Part shown: one piece after another, positions 49,443 through 59,841 of the stretch
Position numbering within the stretch: the first letter of the stretch is position 1
Layout: every line of letters starts with the position of its first letter
Notes under the pieces: model-generated
What the model saw: only the letters and a program-made list of their open reading frames with translations
Told to the model about the DNA's origin: nothing
The model's database searches: none
Origin: Actinomycetota bacterium
GTDB lineage: Bacteria > Actinomycetota > CADDZG01 > JAHWKV01 > JAOPZY01
Length of the DNA: 64,000 nt
NCBI GenBank assembly: GCA_035765775.1
Contig: DASTWV010000035.1
Location: forward strand, 47,095-111,094
Direction: 5' to 3'
Program-made: the position numbers and the translations under genes

Positions 49443-50216
49443 TCAAAGGCCGGTGGGATCGCCCACAAGCGCAAGGTCGAACGATGCGCCCGACGCCACC
49501 ACCACCGGGTCTTCCCCCGCCCGACGGACGGTGGCGGTCCCCCTGCCCATGACCTCCCAGTGGTTGCCGTCGCCCACGACGGCGGTGTCCTCATCCACCC
49601 CGATGAAGGACCACCCCTCGGGCACGGCGGCCAGCATCATGCCCGTGGCCCCCGGCAGCCAGCGGTCCACGGCGTCCCAGTGCGGGCCGAGCAGCGCCCG
49701 GGGGAAGTGGCCGAGCCCATCCACCCATACCCGCAGCCCGCCCGGCACCCGGGCGGCCGGGTCGAAGGTGCGGCCGCCGAGGAAGCTCATCCCGGCGCTC
49801 GACCCGGCGAGGGCACATCCGGCATCCAGCGCTCCGGCGACCGCCGCCCAGAACGCCGTGCCCTTCAGGGTCCGGGCCAGGTACGCCGGGTTGCCCCCCG
49901 AGAAGTACACCAACGAGGCGCCCGCGACCCGGGCGGCGACCTCCGGCCGGTCGGCGTCCTCCCGGACCCGGATCGCGGCCAGCTCGGGGGCCATGCCCAT
50001 GCCCCGGTAGTGGTCGATGCCCATCTCCGCCCAACGGGCGAACACCGTGTCGCCCTCGGGGGCGGAGGCGGTGGGGACCACCAGCACCCGGGCGCCATCC
50101 GGCCCCCCCACCCGGATGCCCTCCGGCCCCCCGGCCCGGGCGACCAGCACCCGGTCCACCGTGGTGGCCCAGGGGAGGAACTCGCCTGACCCGAACAGGC
50201 CGTAGACCCGGCTCAT
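49443..50216 (-). CDS. Peptidase S51 / cyanophycinase-like serine hydrolase
   Basis: A 257-residue protein of the peptidase E/cyanophycinase class I glutamine-amidotransferase-like fold. The nucleophile elbow is AGSSAGMSFLG (Ser about residue 134); upstream VYFSGGNPAYLARTLKGTAFW is the strand-loop of the same fold, and VLVVPTASAPEGD matches its early part. Family members cleave aspartyl dipeptides or cyanophycin; specificity cannot be assigned here, and no cyanophycin synthetase is nearby. ATG 50216 overlaps the stop of the DUF3052 gene. Confidence 0.8.
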   Translation of the reverse strand: MSRVYGLFGSGEFLPWATTVDRVLVARAGGPEGIRVGGPDGARVLVVPTASAPEGDTVFARWAEMGIDHYRGMGMAPELAAIRVREDADRPEVAARVAGASLVYFSGGNPAYLARTLKGTAFWAAVAGALDAGCALAGSSAGMSFLGGRTFDPAARVPGGLRVWVDGLGHFPRALLGPHWDAVDRWLPGATGMMLAAVPEGWSFIGVDEDTAVVGDGNHWEVMGRGTATVRRAGEDPVVVASGASFDLALVGDPTGL

Positions 50217-50863
50217 CCCGCGTGCCCCTTCGACCCCGCCCCCGACCGCTCCGCCACCGGGATCACGAACTTGGCGGCCGAGAGCGTCGTCGAGAAGGCC
50301 ACCACTTTGGTGTCCACCAGGCCCGCGGCCCGGCCGGCCTCCAGCACATCCAGCTCTTTGACGGCCGCCCCCGGGCCCTTGGGCCGCAGAAGCCAGAGGG
50401 CGCCGGCGGGGCTGAGCCGGCCGCGCAGCGCGCCGACCCGCCCCAGCGCCGCGGGGTCGGCCACCAGGAAGAAGAGCGCGTCCGCCGGCCCCCCACCCTC
50501 GGAATCGGAGATGAGCACCGCACCCCGCTCCAGAAGCTCCCGGGAGAACGCGGCGTCCTCGAGGTCCACCAGCTCGACCCGCATCCCGGCCCGCACGCCC
50601 AGCTTCTCCAGGACGCTCTTGGGCTCCCGGATCGCCCGCGCCCAGCGGGGGGCCTTCGCCCCCAGGCCCGCCAGCGTGACCGGGCCGGAGGCCGTGCCGA
50701 GCTCCAGATCCCCTTCGCCCGAAACGGTCGCGGAGGTCACCTCGGAGAACAGGATCGAGGCCCGGGCGGCGCCCCGGAAGAGCACCCGGTCGGACTCGAG
50801 GTGGGCCCGGCCCCGGGCGGCGGAGCCGCCCCGCAGCAAGGTGCAGTCCGCCTGGTCCCCCAT
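50213..50863 (-). CDS. DUF3052-containing protein with PH-like N-terminal part
   Basis: A 216-residue protein. The C-terminal 125 residues match DUF3052 (VLEKLGVRAGMRVELVDLED, ADALFFLVADP, ALWLLRPKGPGAAVKELDVLEAGRAAGLVD in overlapping parts such as LWLLRPKG and LEAGRAAGLVD). The N-terminal 80 residues (GRAHLESDRVLFRGAARASI) resemble a small beta-barrel PH-like domain. DUF3052 proteins have been related to methyltransferase folds without a proven activity. A TACAAT hexamer (minus strand, 50871-50876) lies 8 nt before the ATG, so the message may be leaderless. It is divergent from the DUF6049 gene. Confidence 0.75.
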   Translation of the reverse strand: MGDQADCTLLRGGSAARGRAHLESDRVLFRGAARASILFSEVTSATVSGEGDLELGTASGPVTLAGLGAKAPRWARAIREPKSVLEKLGVRAGMRVELVDLEDAAFSRELLERGAVLISDSEGGGPADALFFLVADPAALGRVGALRGRLSPAGALWLLRPKGPGAAVKELDVLEAGRAAGLVDTKVVAFSTTLSAAKFVIPVAERSGAGSKGHAG

Positions 50864-50925
50864 GCGAGAAATTGTAGAGGGACGCCCAGGAAAACCCAGT
50901 TCCAGGCAGCGGCGATAAGCTCCCC

Positions 50926-53178
50926 GTGATGCGGTCGCCCGCCCTCCAGCGCCGGTGGGGCTGCTGGGCCCTCTTGTGGGCCCTCGTATGGCTGGTCCCC
51001 GCCGGCACGATTGGCCTCACCGCCCAGCCCGCCGCTGCGGCGTCGTCCGGCCCGTCGCTCTCCATGAAGCTGGTGGATTTCCCGACGTGGATGGGGCCCG
51101 CCACCGACGTCAGTGCCACGGTCGACGTCACCAACAACGGCACCGCGCCGGTGTCTAACCTCAGCATCCACCTCGACGGCTACCGGCCCCCGGGCAGCCG
51201 GTCCGAGCTCTCCAACCAGCTGGCCGGCAAGGGTCTCACCAGCGCCTGGGCGGACTCTGAGTCCTTCCCGGACACCCTCGACCCGGGCCAGACCAAGCGG
51301 TTCGTGCTCGACCTCCAGACCACCCTCACGACGTACTCCTACTTCCGCCAGCGGGCCTCCGGCCAGGCGGACCGCGCCTACCCGGTGCGCCTGACCGTGG
51401 ACGTCGGCAACGTCCCGACCGTGTACCTGTCCACCGAGCTGATCTATTTCCAGGAGACCGCCGAGCAGTACCCGCTCCAGGTCGGACTGGTGATCCCCCT
51501 GGACGCCCCCGCGGCCTTCAACCCCAGCGACCAGGAGACCTCGCGCTCGCTGGAGCAGGCCATCGCCCCGGGCGGGCGCATCGGCCGGATCCTCGCCGCT
51601 CTCCAGTCGCCGGAGTTCGCCAACGTCAACGTCGCCCTCGCCCCCACCGGGGAGTTCCTCGGCGGCCTCGCCATCCTCTCGTCCGGCAACGGATTCCCCC
51701 GCGTGACCCGCTCCGGCATCCAGCAGGTGGCGGGCGACGACCCGGTGGTCCAACAGGCGGCCGCCACCATCCAGACGCTCCTCCACCTGGCGACCCAGCC
51801 GAACATCCGGATCATCAACACTCCGTACTCGCAGGCTCCGCTGCCCGCCCTCATGGCCAACGGGTTCACGTCGGCGGTTGCCGACCAGATCCGGGATGGC
51901 GCCTCCACCCTCAAAGCGGTCCTCCCCGGCGTCAACCCCCTGCCCGGCTGGCTGCTCCCCACCGACGGGCTGCTCGACGACGCCACCCTGGCCGAGGTCG
52001 CCGGGCTGGGCATCACCGACGTGATCCTGGCCCCCCCGTCGCTGGCCTCCAGCAGCGTCGTGCCGCTCACCCCAAGTGCCCAGATCACCGCCGTCGCCCC
52101 GAAGAACCACGCCTCGGTGGGGGCCCTGGTCGAGGACTCGACACTGGCCTCGCGGCTTGCCCCCGGCGACGGCGGCAACGGCCTCGACCCGGTGCAGATC
52201 CGCCAACAGTTCCTGGCCGAGGCGGCCACCATCGAGCAGGAGCAGCCTGCGGTCAGCCGCGCGGTGGTCACCGTCGCCCCGAACGACTGGTCCCCCGACC
52301 CTACGGTCCTCGACGGGGTCCTCTCGGCGCTGACATCCGGCTCCGGTGCCCCCTGGATGGCGGGGGCGACGCCCGACGCGCTCGCCGCCACGGGGACCGC
52401 CCCGGCGATCGACGTCGCCGACTCGGTCGTGTCCGCCGGCCCGAGCGACCCGGGCAAGGACTACTTCGACGCCCTGCGCACCGCCGGCAAGCGGCTCTCG
52501 GACTTCGAGGCGATCGGACCCCCGGCGAGGCTGGTCAACGACCTGACCCGGCGGCTCCTGGTGGCCGAGGGCGAGGAGTGGTGGGGGCGGGGGTCCACCC
52601 CGGACAAGGGGCGCCCCTTCGCCACCTACGTCACCAACCGGGTGAAGGCGGAGCTGGCCAAGATCCAGATCAATCGGAACTCGACGGTCACGATCACCTC
52701 GCAGAAGGCCAAAATTCCCTTCGCGGTCGAGTCCGGCCTGGGCTACCCGGTGACGGTCATGTTCTACCTGGCCTCCGACCGGCTCACCTTCACGCAGGGC
52801 TCCGCCTGCCCGGGGCAGAAGCCGGGCCAGGCAACCTGCCTGATGCAAACCCTGAAGCCGCGGGCGCAGATCATCGTCGTGCACGCATCGGCCAAATTCA
52901 GCGGGCAGTTCCCGGTCCAGATCGAGGTCCGCACCCCGGCCAACGTGCTGATCACCCGGGGCAGCCTGCTGGTCCGGTCCACCGCGTACAACATCGTCGC
53001 CTTGGTGATCATGGGAGCGGCCGCCCTGTTCCTGCTGATTGCCTGGGCCCGCGGCGTCGTGCGCCGGAGGGTGCGTTCCGAGGTGCATCCCGAAGCGGCA
53101 CCGGCAGCGGGGGAGACTCCCGGCGTCCTCCCGCTGATCGCTCCCGGAGCCCCGTCGGCACCGCCGGCAACGCCCTGA
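50926..53178 (+). CDS. DUF6049-family membrane protein
   Basis: A 750-residue envelope protein: signal peptide (to about residue 39), a large extracytoplasmic part with an N-terminal beta domain (DVSATVDVTNNGTAPVSNLS), a central polysaccharide-deacetylase-like region (LPGWLLPTDGLLDD, AEVAGLGITDVILAP) and one C-terminal membrane segment (IVALVIMGAAALFLLIAW) with a short cytoplasmic tail. This architecture and position match mycobacterial Rv3909, which lies upstream of the MurJ/kinase gene and sigM. Function unknown; a role in peptidoglycan or its flippase complex is assumed from conserved neighbours. Confidence 0.82.
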   Translation: MMRSPALQRRWGCWALLWALVWLVPAGTIGLTAQPAAAASSGPSLSMKLVDFPTWMGPATDVSATVDVTNNGTAPVSNLSIHLDGYRPPGSRSELSNQLAGKGLTSAWADSESFPDTLDPGQTKRFVLDLQTTLTTYSYFRQRASGQADRAYPVRLTVDVGNVPTVYLSTELIYFQETAEQYPLQVGLVIPLDAPAAFNPSDQETSRSLEQAIAPGGRIGRILAALQSPEFANVNVALAPTGEFLGGLAILSSGNGFPRVTRSGIQQVAGDDPVVQQAAATIQTLLHLATQPNIRIINTPYSQAPLPALMANGFTSAVADQIRDGASTLKAVLPGVNPLPGWLLPTDGLLDDATLAEVAGLGITDVILAPPSLASSSVVPLTPSAQITAVAPKNHASVGALVEDSTLASRLAPGDGGNGLDPVQIRQQFLAEAATIEQEQPAVSRAVVTVAPNDWSPDPTVLDGVLSALTSGSGAPWMAGATPDALAATGTAPAIDVADSVVSAGPSDPGKDYFDALRTAGKRLSDFEAIGPPARLVNDLTRRLLVAEGEEWWGRGSTPDKGRPFATYVTNRVKAELAKIQINRNSTVTITSQKAKIPFAVESGLGYPVTVMFYLASDRLTFTQGSACPGQKPGQATCLMQTLKPRAQIIVVHASAKFSGQFPVQIEVRTPANVLITRGSLLVRSTAYNIVALVIMGAAALFLLIAWARGVVRRRVRSEVHPEAAPAAGETPGVLPLIAPGAPSAPPATP

Positions 53179-53197
53179 CCGTGGGTAGACTCAGGCC

Positions 53198-54676
53198 ATG
53201 ATCGACGTCAGGCTGGCCGGACGCTACCGGCTCGAGGCCGAGGTCGGCTCAGGCGGGATGACCGCCGTATGGCAGGCGATGGACGAGGTGCTCGAGCGTC
53301 CGGTCGCCGTCAAGATCCTCCACCGGCACCTCCTCTCCAACGAGGTGTTGTGCGAGCGGTTCCGCCAAGAGGCCCGGGGTGCCGGTGCGCTCACCCACCC
53401 GGGGATCCTGGCGGTCTACGACACCGGCCACCACGACGAGGCTCCCTACATCGTGATGGAGTACGTCGCCGGCGGCTCGCTCGCCCAGGCCCTCGACCGG
53501 CTCGGCCCCCTGCCGCCCGCCCGGGTGGCGACGATCGGGGCGGATGTGTGCGAGGCGCTCGCCTACGCCCACCGGGCCGGCGTGGTGCACGGCGACCTGA
53601 AGCCGGACAACATCCTGTTCTCCGAGGCGGGGCCGCAGACCGGCCAGGTCAAGGTGGGCGACTTCGGCGTCGGGGCCGCGGCCCTCGGCGGCGACCTCAC
53701 GGCCACCGGCGCCCTCATCGGCACCCTGTCCTTCCTGGCTCCCGAGGTGCTGGACGGCCAGGACCCCAGCCCCGCCGCCGACATCTACGCGCTGGGCGTC
53801 GTCCTGTTCAAGGCACTGACCGGGCGCTCGCCCCGGGGCGCCAGCCGGGAGCTGACCGGCGTCGGCCCCGGTCGCCTGCACCCCCGCGACTTCCGGCCCG
53901 ACGTCCCCCGGGACCTGGACGCCGCGGTTGCCGGCGCCCTCGCCGTGGAGCCCGAGGAGCGCTTCACCGACGCCGCCCAGCTGGGCCAGCTCCTGCGCTC
54001 CGCCTCGATGTCCCGGGCCCTCCACCCGCCCACGCCGGCCACCGCCCCGCCCCCCCGCCCCCCAGAGCCCGCCCCCTCCGACGTGCCCTCCTTCGTCCGG
54101 AGCGAGGGCCGCTGGTTGGCGCCTGTCGTCCTCCTGGTCCTGGCGGCGATCGCCATCGTCATCGGGGTGCTGCAGCTCTCCGGCCACCTGACCGCCATCA
54201 CCGGCGGCGGGGCCCCGGCCACCACCGCCCCGGCGGTCAGCCACCAGCCGATCCCGTTGCAGGCGGGCGGGGCGGTGAAGGAGCCCGGCGACTCGCCCGA
54301 GCACCCGGACCAGGTGGGCCAGGCGTTCGACGGCAACGCTTCCACCTTCTGGCACTCCCAGGCGTACAACAACGCCACGTTCGGCAATCTCGGATACAGC
54401 GGTGTCGGCATCTGGGGCGACTTGGGCTCGTCCCAGTCGCTCAGCTCGATCGAGGTCGACTCGCCCGCGCCCGGGTGGCAGGGCAGCATCCGGTACTCGG
54501 ACGACGGCAAGGCCTGGAGCGACCCGGGACCGGCCGTCACCGCCGGGGCCACCCAGACCTTCGACGTCTCCAAGGATGGCGCCCACCAGTACTGGATGGT
54601 GTGGATCACCAAGCTGCCGACGGCCCCCGACGGCTCGTTCACGGCCGAGGTCTCGGAGATCAAAGCGCTGCGCTAG
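53198..54676 (+). CDS. Membrane Ser/Thr kinase-like protein with discoidin-like exported domain
   Basis: A 492-residue protein. Residues 9-260 form a Ser/Thr kinase fold: glycine loop GSGGMTAVW, VAVK (Lys 39), HGDLKPDN (Asp 133, Lys 135) and DFG (Asp 155), so the catalytic residues are present although HRD is HGD. A Pro-rich linker, one membrane segment (about 308-330) and an exported F5/8-type domain (FDGNASTFWHSQAYNN...) follow. In mycobacterial Rv3910 the same kinase and exported domain are fused behind a MurJ (MviN) lipid II flippase; here the MurJ part is absent. It sits between the DUF6049 gene and the ECF sigma gene, as Rv3910 does. Confidence 0.88.
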   Translation: MIDVRLAGRYRLEAEVGSGGMTAVWQAMDEVLERPVAVKILHRHLLSNEVLCERFRQEARGAGALTHPGILAVYDTGHHDEAPYIVMEYVAGGSLAQALDRLGPLPPARVATIGADVCEALAYAHRAGVVHGDLKPDNILFSEAGPQTGQVKVGDFGVGAAALGGDLTATGALIGTLSFLAPEVLDGQDPSPAADIYALGVVLFKALTGRSPRGASRELTGVGPGRLHPRDFRPDVPRDLDAAVAGALAVEPEERFTDAAQLGQLLRSASMSRALHPPTPATAPPPRPPEPAPSDVPSFVRSEGRWLAPVVLLVLAAIAIVIGVLQLSGHLTAITGGGAPATTAPAVSHQPIPLQAGGAVKEPGDSPEHPDQVGQAFDGNASTFWHSQAYNNATFGNLGYSGVGIWGDLGSSQSLSSIEVDSPAPGWQGSIRYSDDGKAWSDPGPAVTAGATQTFDVSKDGAHQYWMVWITKLPTAPDGSFTAEVSEIKALR

Positions 54677-54700
54677 CCGGCCTCACATACTGGTGCCGCG

Positions 54701-55303
54701 ATGTGGATCGCGGACCTTGAGGGCCTGAGCGACGAGGAACTCATCCGGCGCTTCGTCGACCGCGGGCTGTCCGAGGCGGTCGACGTGCTGCTGCGCCGCC
54801 ACCAGAACCGGGTCTTCGGCCTCGCCTACCGCATCCTGGGCAACCGGGCCGACGCCCTGGATGCCTCCCAGGAGGTCTTCATCTCGGTCTTCCGCAAGGC
54901 GAAGTTGTTCCGCCACCAGTCGGCGTTCACCACCTGGCTGTACCGCCTGACCGTCAACGCGTGCACCGATCTCGGCCGCCGACGTACCCGCTCACCCCTG
55001 CCCGCCGAGGCCATCGAGGTGCCAGTGCCCGACGGCATCAGCCGGGCGGACGACCGGATGGTCATCGACTGGGCGCTGCGCCACCTACCCGTGGACCAGC
55101 GGCTGGCGGTGATCCTGCGGGACCTCTACGGGCTCTCCTACGACGAGATCGCCGAGGCCACCGGGGCCGCCGTGGGTACCGTGAAGAGCCGGATTGCCCG
55201 CGGCCGGGCGGCGCTGTGCGAGACGTTGGCGCCCCAACCGGGAACCCGCGGGCCCGGGCGGCCGTCCAATACCGAGCGTGCCATGAGCGACCACGATGAC
55301 TGA
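54701..55303 (+). CDS. sigM: ECF sigma factor (SigM-like)
   Basis: A 200-residue ECF sigma factor. Region 2 is FGLAYRILGNRADALDASQEVFISVFRKAKLF (in part NRADALDASQEVFISVF) with TWLYRLTVNACTDLGRRR, and region 4 is PVDQRLAVILRDLYGLSYDEI followed by VGTVKSRIARGRAAL. The position after the DUF6049 and kinase genes and before a zinc-finger anti-sigma gene is that of mycobacterial SigM, which justifies the symbol by context. It should direct an envelope- or redox-stress regulon and be held inactive by the next gene product. Confidence 0.9.
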   Translation: MWIADLEGLSDEELIRRFVDRGLSEAVDVLLRRHQNRVFGLAYRILGNRADALDASQEVFISVFRKAKLFRHQSAFTTWLYRLTVNACTDLGRRRTRSPLPAEAIEVPVPDGISRADDRMVIDWALRHLPVDQRLAVILRDLYGLSYDEIAEATGAAVGTVKSRIARGRAALCETLAPQPGTRGPGRPSNTERAMSDHDD

Positions 55304-55317
55304 GACGACGACGGACC

Positions 55318-56307
55318 ATGGCTGACCACCTCGATACCGAGACGCTGAGCGCCCACCTCGACGGGCACTCCGGCGCCGCCGCGGCCCGGATCGACGCCCA
55401 CCTGGCGTCGTGCTCGCAGTGCGCCGCCCGCCAGGCGTCGCTGCGGGGGGTGGTCCGCTCGGTGGGCGCCCTCCCCGCGGTCACACCGACCGGCGCGGAG
55501 GCCAGCGCCCTGCGCACCGCCGTGCTGGCGGGGGCCCGCTCCGGGGCCACAGGCCGGGCGCCGGGCGGCGGGCCCTGGTTCAGCCGGTGGCGCCAGGCCA
55601 TGACCTGGAAGGTCTACGCCGCCGGCGGGGCGGTGGCCGGGCTGCTGGCGGCCGGGATCGGCTACGCCGCCTTCCAGGGCGGCCAGGCGGCGGTGACCGC
55701 GTCGGGGGTCGGCCACCGGGCCTCCCAGGCCATCCAGGCGAAGGCGTTCGCCAGCACGAGCGACGTGGCGGTGTACGTAGCCCAGCAGCCCGCCGTGAGC
55801 GACACGGTGCGGTCGCTCACGGCGGCCGGCATCCCGGCCACCGCCCGCCAGTTCGAGGCCGCCCTGACGGCCACCCCGCAGCCGGCTGCCGCCGGGGTCA
55901 TCGGCGGTCAGGCGCAGAACCGGGCAACCCAGGCTGCCCCGATCAACGGTGCCCTCGTAGCCCCGGAACCGACCGCTTCGACGAACGTGAATGGCGACGT
56001 GGGCACGCCCCCGGTGCCGTCGGCGGGCAAAGCTCCGGACTTCACCTCCAACGCCGCGGCCCCCCTGGCGCCCATTCCCCTCGGCACGCTGTCGAGCTGC
56101 GTCTCTGCGACCGAGGCCGGTGCCGTTGCGCCCACCGCCCCGCTGGAGGCCGCCGAGATCACCTACCAGGGCCAGCCCGCCTGGCTCATCGTCCTGGCCG
56201 CCTTCCCGCCCGGTGCCACGGGGGCGGCCGCGCCCACCTCCCTGGAGATCTGGGTGCAGGCGAGACCCGCCTGCTCGCTCCTGGCGCACACCTCGCTGGC
56301 GCCCTGA
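55318..56307 (+). CDS. Membrane anti-sigma factor with zinc-finger (ZAS) domain
   Basis: A 329-residue protein. The N-terminal domain has the ZAS motif HLASCSQC (HxxxCxxC) near residue 29, which binds and inhibits the sigma factor. One membrane segment (about 100-122) leads to an Ala/Thr-rich exported domain of unknown fold. It starts 14 nt after the sigma gene. Cys and His of the motif can release zinc on oxidation in related proteins, which would make it a redox sensor; the large exported part suggests regulated proteolysis or ligand sensing instead or as well. Confidence 0.87.
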   Translation: MADHLDTETLSAHLDGHSGAAAARIDAHLASCSQCAARQASLRGVVRSVGALPAVTPTGAEASALRTAVLAGARSGATGRAPGGGPWFSRWRQAMTWKVYAAGGAVAGLLAAGIGYAAFQGGQAAVTASGVGHRASQAIQAKAFASTSDVAVYVAQQPAVSDTVRSLTAAGIPATARQFEAALTATPQPAAAGVIGGQAQNRATQAAPINGALVAPEPTASTNVNGDVGTPPVPSAGKAPDFTSNAAAPLAPIPLGTLSSCVSATEAGAVAPTAPLEAAEITYQGQPAWLIVLAAFPPGATGAAAPTSLEIWVQARPACSLLAHTSLAP

Positions 56308-56416
56308 GACAAGACCGCCGGACTCCGCACCGGGCCCTCCCGCCCGGTCCCGCCGACAGCGGAGGTTAAACCGGAGCGCCCGACGTACAATCCGGGGTTG
56401 GAGCGGACGGGAGGTG

Positions 56417-56626
56417 ATGCAGGTGGCAGTGGTGAAGACCATAGAACTGGTCGGCGTCTCCGCCGACAGCTGGCGCCAAGCTGCCCAGGAGGCGCTGGCT
56501 GAAGCCTCCAAGACCCTGCGCAACATCGAGGAGATGGACATCCTCGGTACCTCCTGCACTATCGCCAACAACGAGATCACGGAATACCTGGCGCACGTCC
56601 GCATCAAGTTCCGCATCGAACGCTGA
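56417..56626 (+). CDS. Dodecin-family protein
   Basis: A 69-residue dodecin: VVKTIELVGVSADSWRQAAQ, EASKTLRNI and the final strand YLAHVRIKFRIE. Dodecins assemble into hollow dodecamers that store flavins. In the family the segment after TLRN-I normally holds a tryptophan that stacks on the flavin; here the residues are EEMD, so that Trp is missing. There is one cysteine (GTSCTI). The ATG at 56417 follows GGACGGGAGGTG; longer readings upstream are shadows of the anti-sigma gene. Confidence 0.85.
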   Translation: MQVAVVKTIELVGVSADSWRQAAQEALAEASKTLRNIEEMDILGTSCTIANNEITEYLAHVRIKFRIER

Positions 56627-56701
56627 CGCCCAGGGCCGCCCCCGCCTGCGACTGACCACCAAACGAGGCCGCGCGGGGCGAACGAGAACGAGGGAGGAGA
56701 C

Positions 56702-57999
56702 ATGCCGGGGATCGTCCTGCTCGGGACCCAGTGGGGGGACGAGGGCAAAGGCAAGGTCACGCACCTCATGGCCGACCGGATGAACATGGTGGTCCGCTAC
56801 CAGGGCGGCAACAACGCCGGCCACACGGTCATCGTCGGCTCGGAGACCTTCAAGCTCCACCTGCTGCCCGCCGGGGTCCTGTACTCCCACATCACGCCGG
56901 TCATCGGTCCCGGGGTGGTCATCGACCCGTCGGTGCTGGTCGGGGAGATGGACGCCCTCACCGCCCGGGGGATCTCCTCCGAGAAGGTGCGGATCTCGGG
57001 CAGCGCCCACCTGATCATGCCCTACCACCGGGAGCTGGACCGCCTGACCGAGCGCCGCCTGGGCAAGCTCAAGCTGGGCACCACCCGCCGGGGCATCGGC
57101 CCGGCCTACGCCGACAAGGCCAGCCGCATCGGCATCCGGGTCCAGGACCTCTCGGACCGCAAGATCTTCGCCGAGAAGCTCAGCCTGGCCCTGCGGGAGA
57201 AGAACCTGGTGCTCACCAAGATCTTCGGCCGCCTGCCGATGAAGGAGGACGAGATCCTCGAGGAGTACCTGGGCTACGCCGAGCGCCTGAAGCCCCACAT
57301 CACCGACACGGTCGCCGAGGTGCACGCCGCCCTCGACGCCGGGCTCAACGTGCTGTTCGAGGGCGCCCAGGGGACGCTGCTCGACCTCGACCACGGGACC
57401 TATCCCTTCGTCACCTCGTCGAACCCGGTCGCCGGCGGGGTGTGCGCCGGGGCGGGGATCGGCCCCCTCGCCATTGACCGCATCATCGGCGTGACCAAGG
57501 CGTACATCACCCGGGTGGGCGAAGGCCCCTTCCCGAGCGAGGACCACGGCCCCGACGGTGAGCTCCTGGTGGATCGGGGGGTCGAGTACGGCGCCACCAC
57601 CGGGCGCAAGCGCCGCTGCGGCTGGTACGACGCGGTGATTGCCCGTTACGCCGCCCGGCTCAACTCGCTGACCGAGGTCTTCCTCACCAAGCTCGACGTC
57701 CTCTCCGCCTTCGACCGCATCCCGATCTGCGTCGGCTACGAGTACGAGGGCACCACCTACCACTCCTTCCCGCCCCACCAGACGATCTTCCACAAGGCGG
57801 TGCCGGTCTACGAGTACGCCCCCGGGTGGAAGAACGAGATCGGGGACGTCAGGACCTTCGCCGACCTTCCCGCCGAGGCCCGGGCCTACGTCGAGCGCCT
57901 CGAGGAGCTGGGCCAGGTCCCGATCACCCAGATCTCCGTCGGCCCCGAGGCCACCGAGACGATCTCCCGGCTGAGCCCGGCGCCGTCCGCCGTCCCGGC

Positions 58000-58003
<4 letters not shown>
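56702..58003 (+). CDS. purA: Adenylosuccinate synthetase
   Basis: A 433-residue enzyme that converts IMP, aspartate and GTP to adenylosuccinate. The GTP P-loop is [11 protein letters not shown] at the N terminus, followed by [14 protein letters not shown], then [34 protein letters not shown] (in part [17 protein letters not shown]) and the C-terminal [12 protein letters not shown]. The length is normal. ATG 56702 follows AGGGAGGAGAC. It opens a purine block in which purD, purE, purB and purC follow, with overlaps as the first three junctions. Confidence 0.96.
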
Positions 58004-59327
<1,324 letters not shown>

Positions 59328-59331
<4 letters not shown>

Positions 59332-59810
59332 CAGACGGGGAGGACGGCGACGTCCTGGTTGGCATCGTGATGGGCAGCTTCTCCGACCAGCCGAAGATGC
59401 AGGCGGCCAACGTGATCCTGGAACGCTTCGGCGTGCCCTACGAATCCAATGTGATCAGCGCCCACCGGACGCCCGACCAGGCCCACGAGTACGCCAAGCT
59501 CGCCGAGGAGCGGGGCCTCGAGATCATCATCGCCGCCGCCGGGCGGGCCGCCCACCTGGCGGGGGTCATGGCCGCCAACACCATCCTGCCGGTCATCGGC
59601 GTGCCGATCTTCACCGAGCAGCTGGGCGGTGCCGACTCGCTGTACTCCACCGTCCAGATGCCCTCCGGGGTCCCGGTGGCCACCGTCGGGCTGTCCAACG
59701 CCACCAACGCCGCCATCCTGGCGGTGCAGATGCTGGCCCTCGCCCGGCCCGAGCTGCGCAAGCAGCTGCGCAACTTCAAGAAAGAGCTCAGCCAGGGGCT
59801 CAAGATTTGA
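59328..59810 (+). CDS. purE: N5-carboxyaminoimidazole ribonucleotide mutase
   Basis: A 160-residue class I PurE. GSFSDQPKMQAANVILERFG and SAHRTPDQAHEYAKLAEERG carry the nucleotide- and substrate-binding residues, and AAAGRAAHLAGVMAA the conserved Gly/His loop. The ATG overlaps the purD stop as ATGA. Class I PurE works with PurK, which is not in this window. Confidence 0.95.
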
Positions 59811-59841
59811 TCGGGCTTGCGGAGCTGATCGGGTCCCTCAT

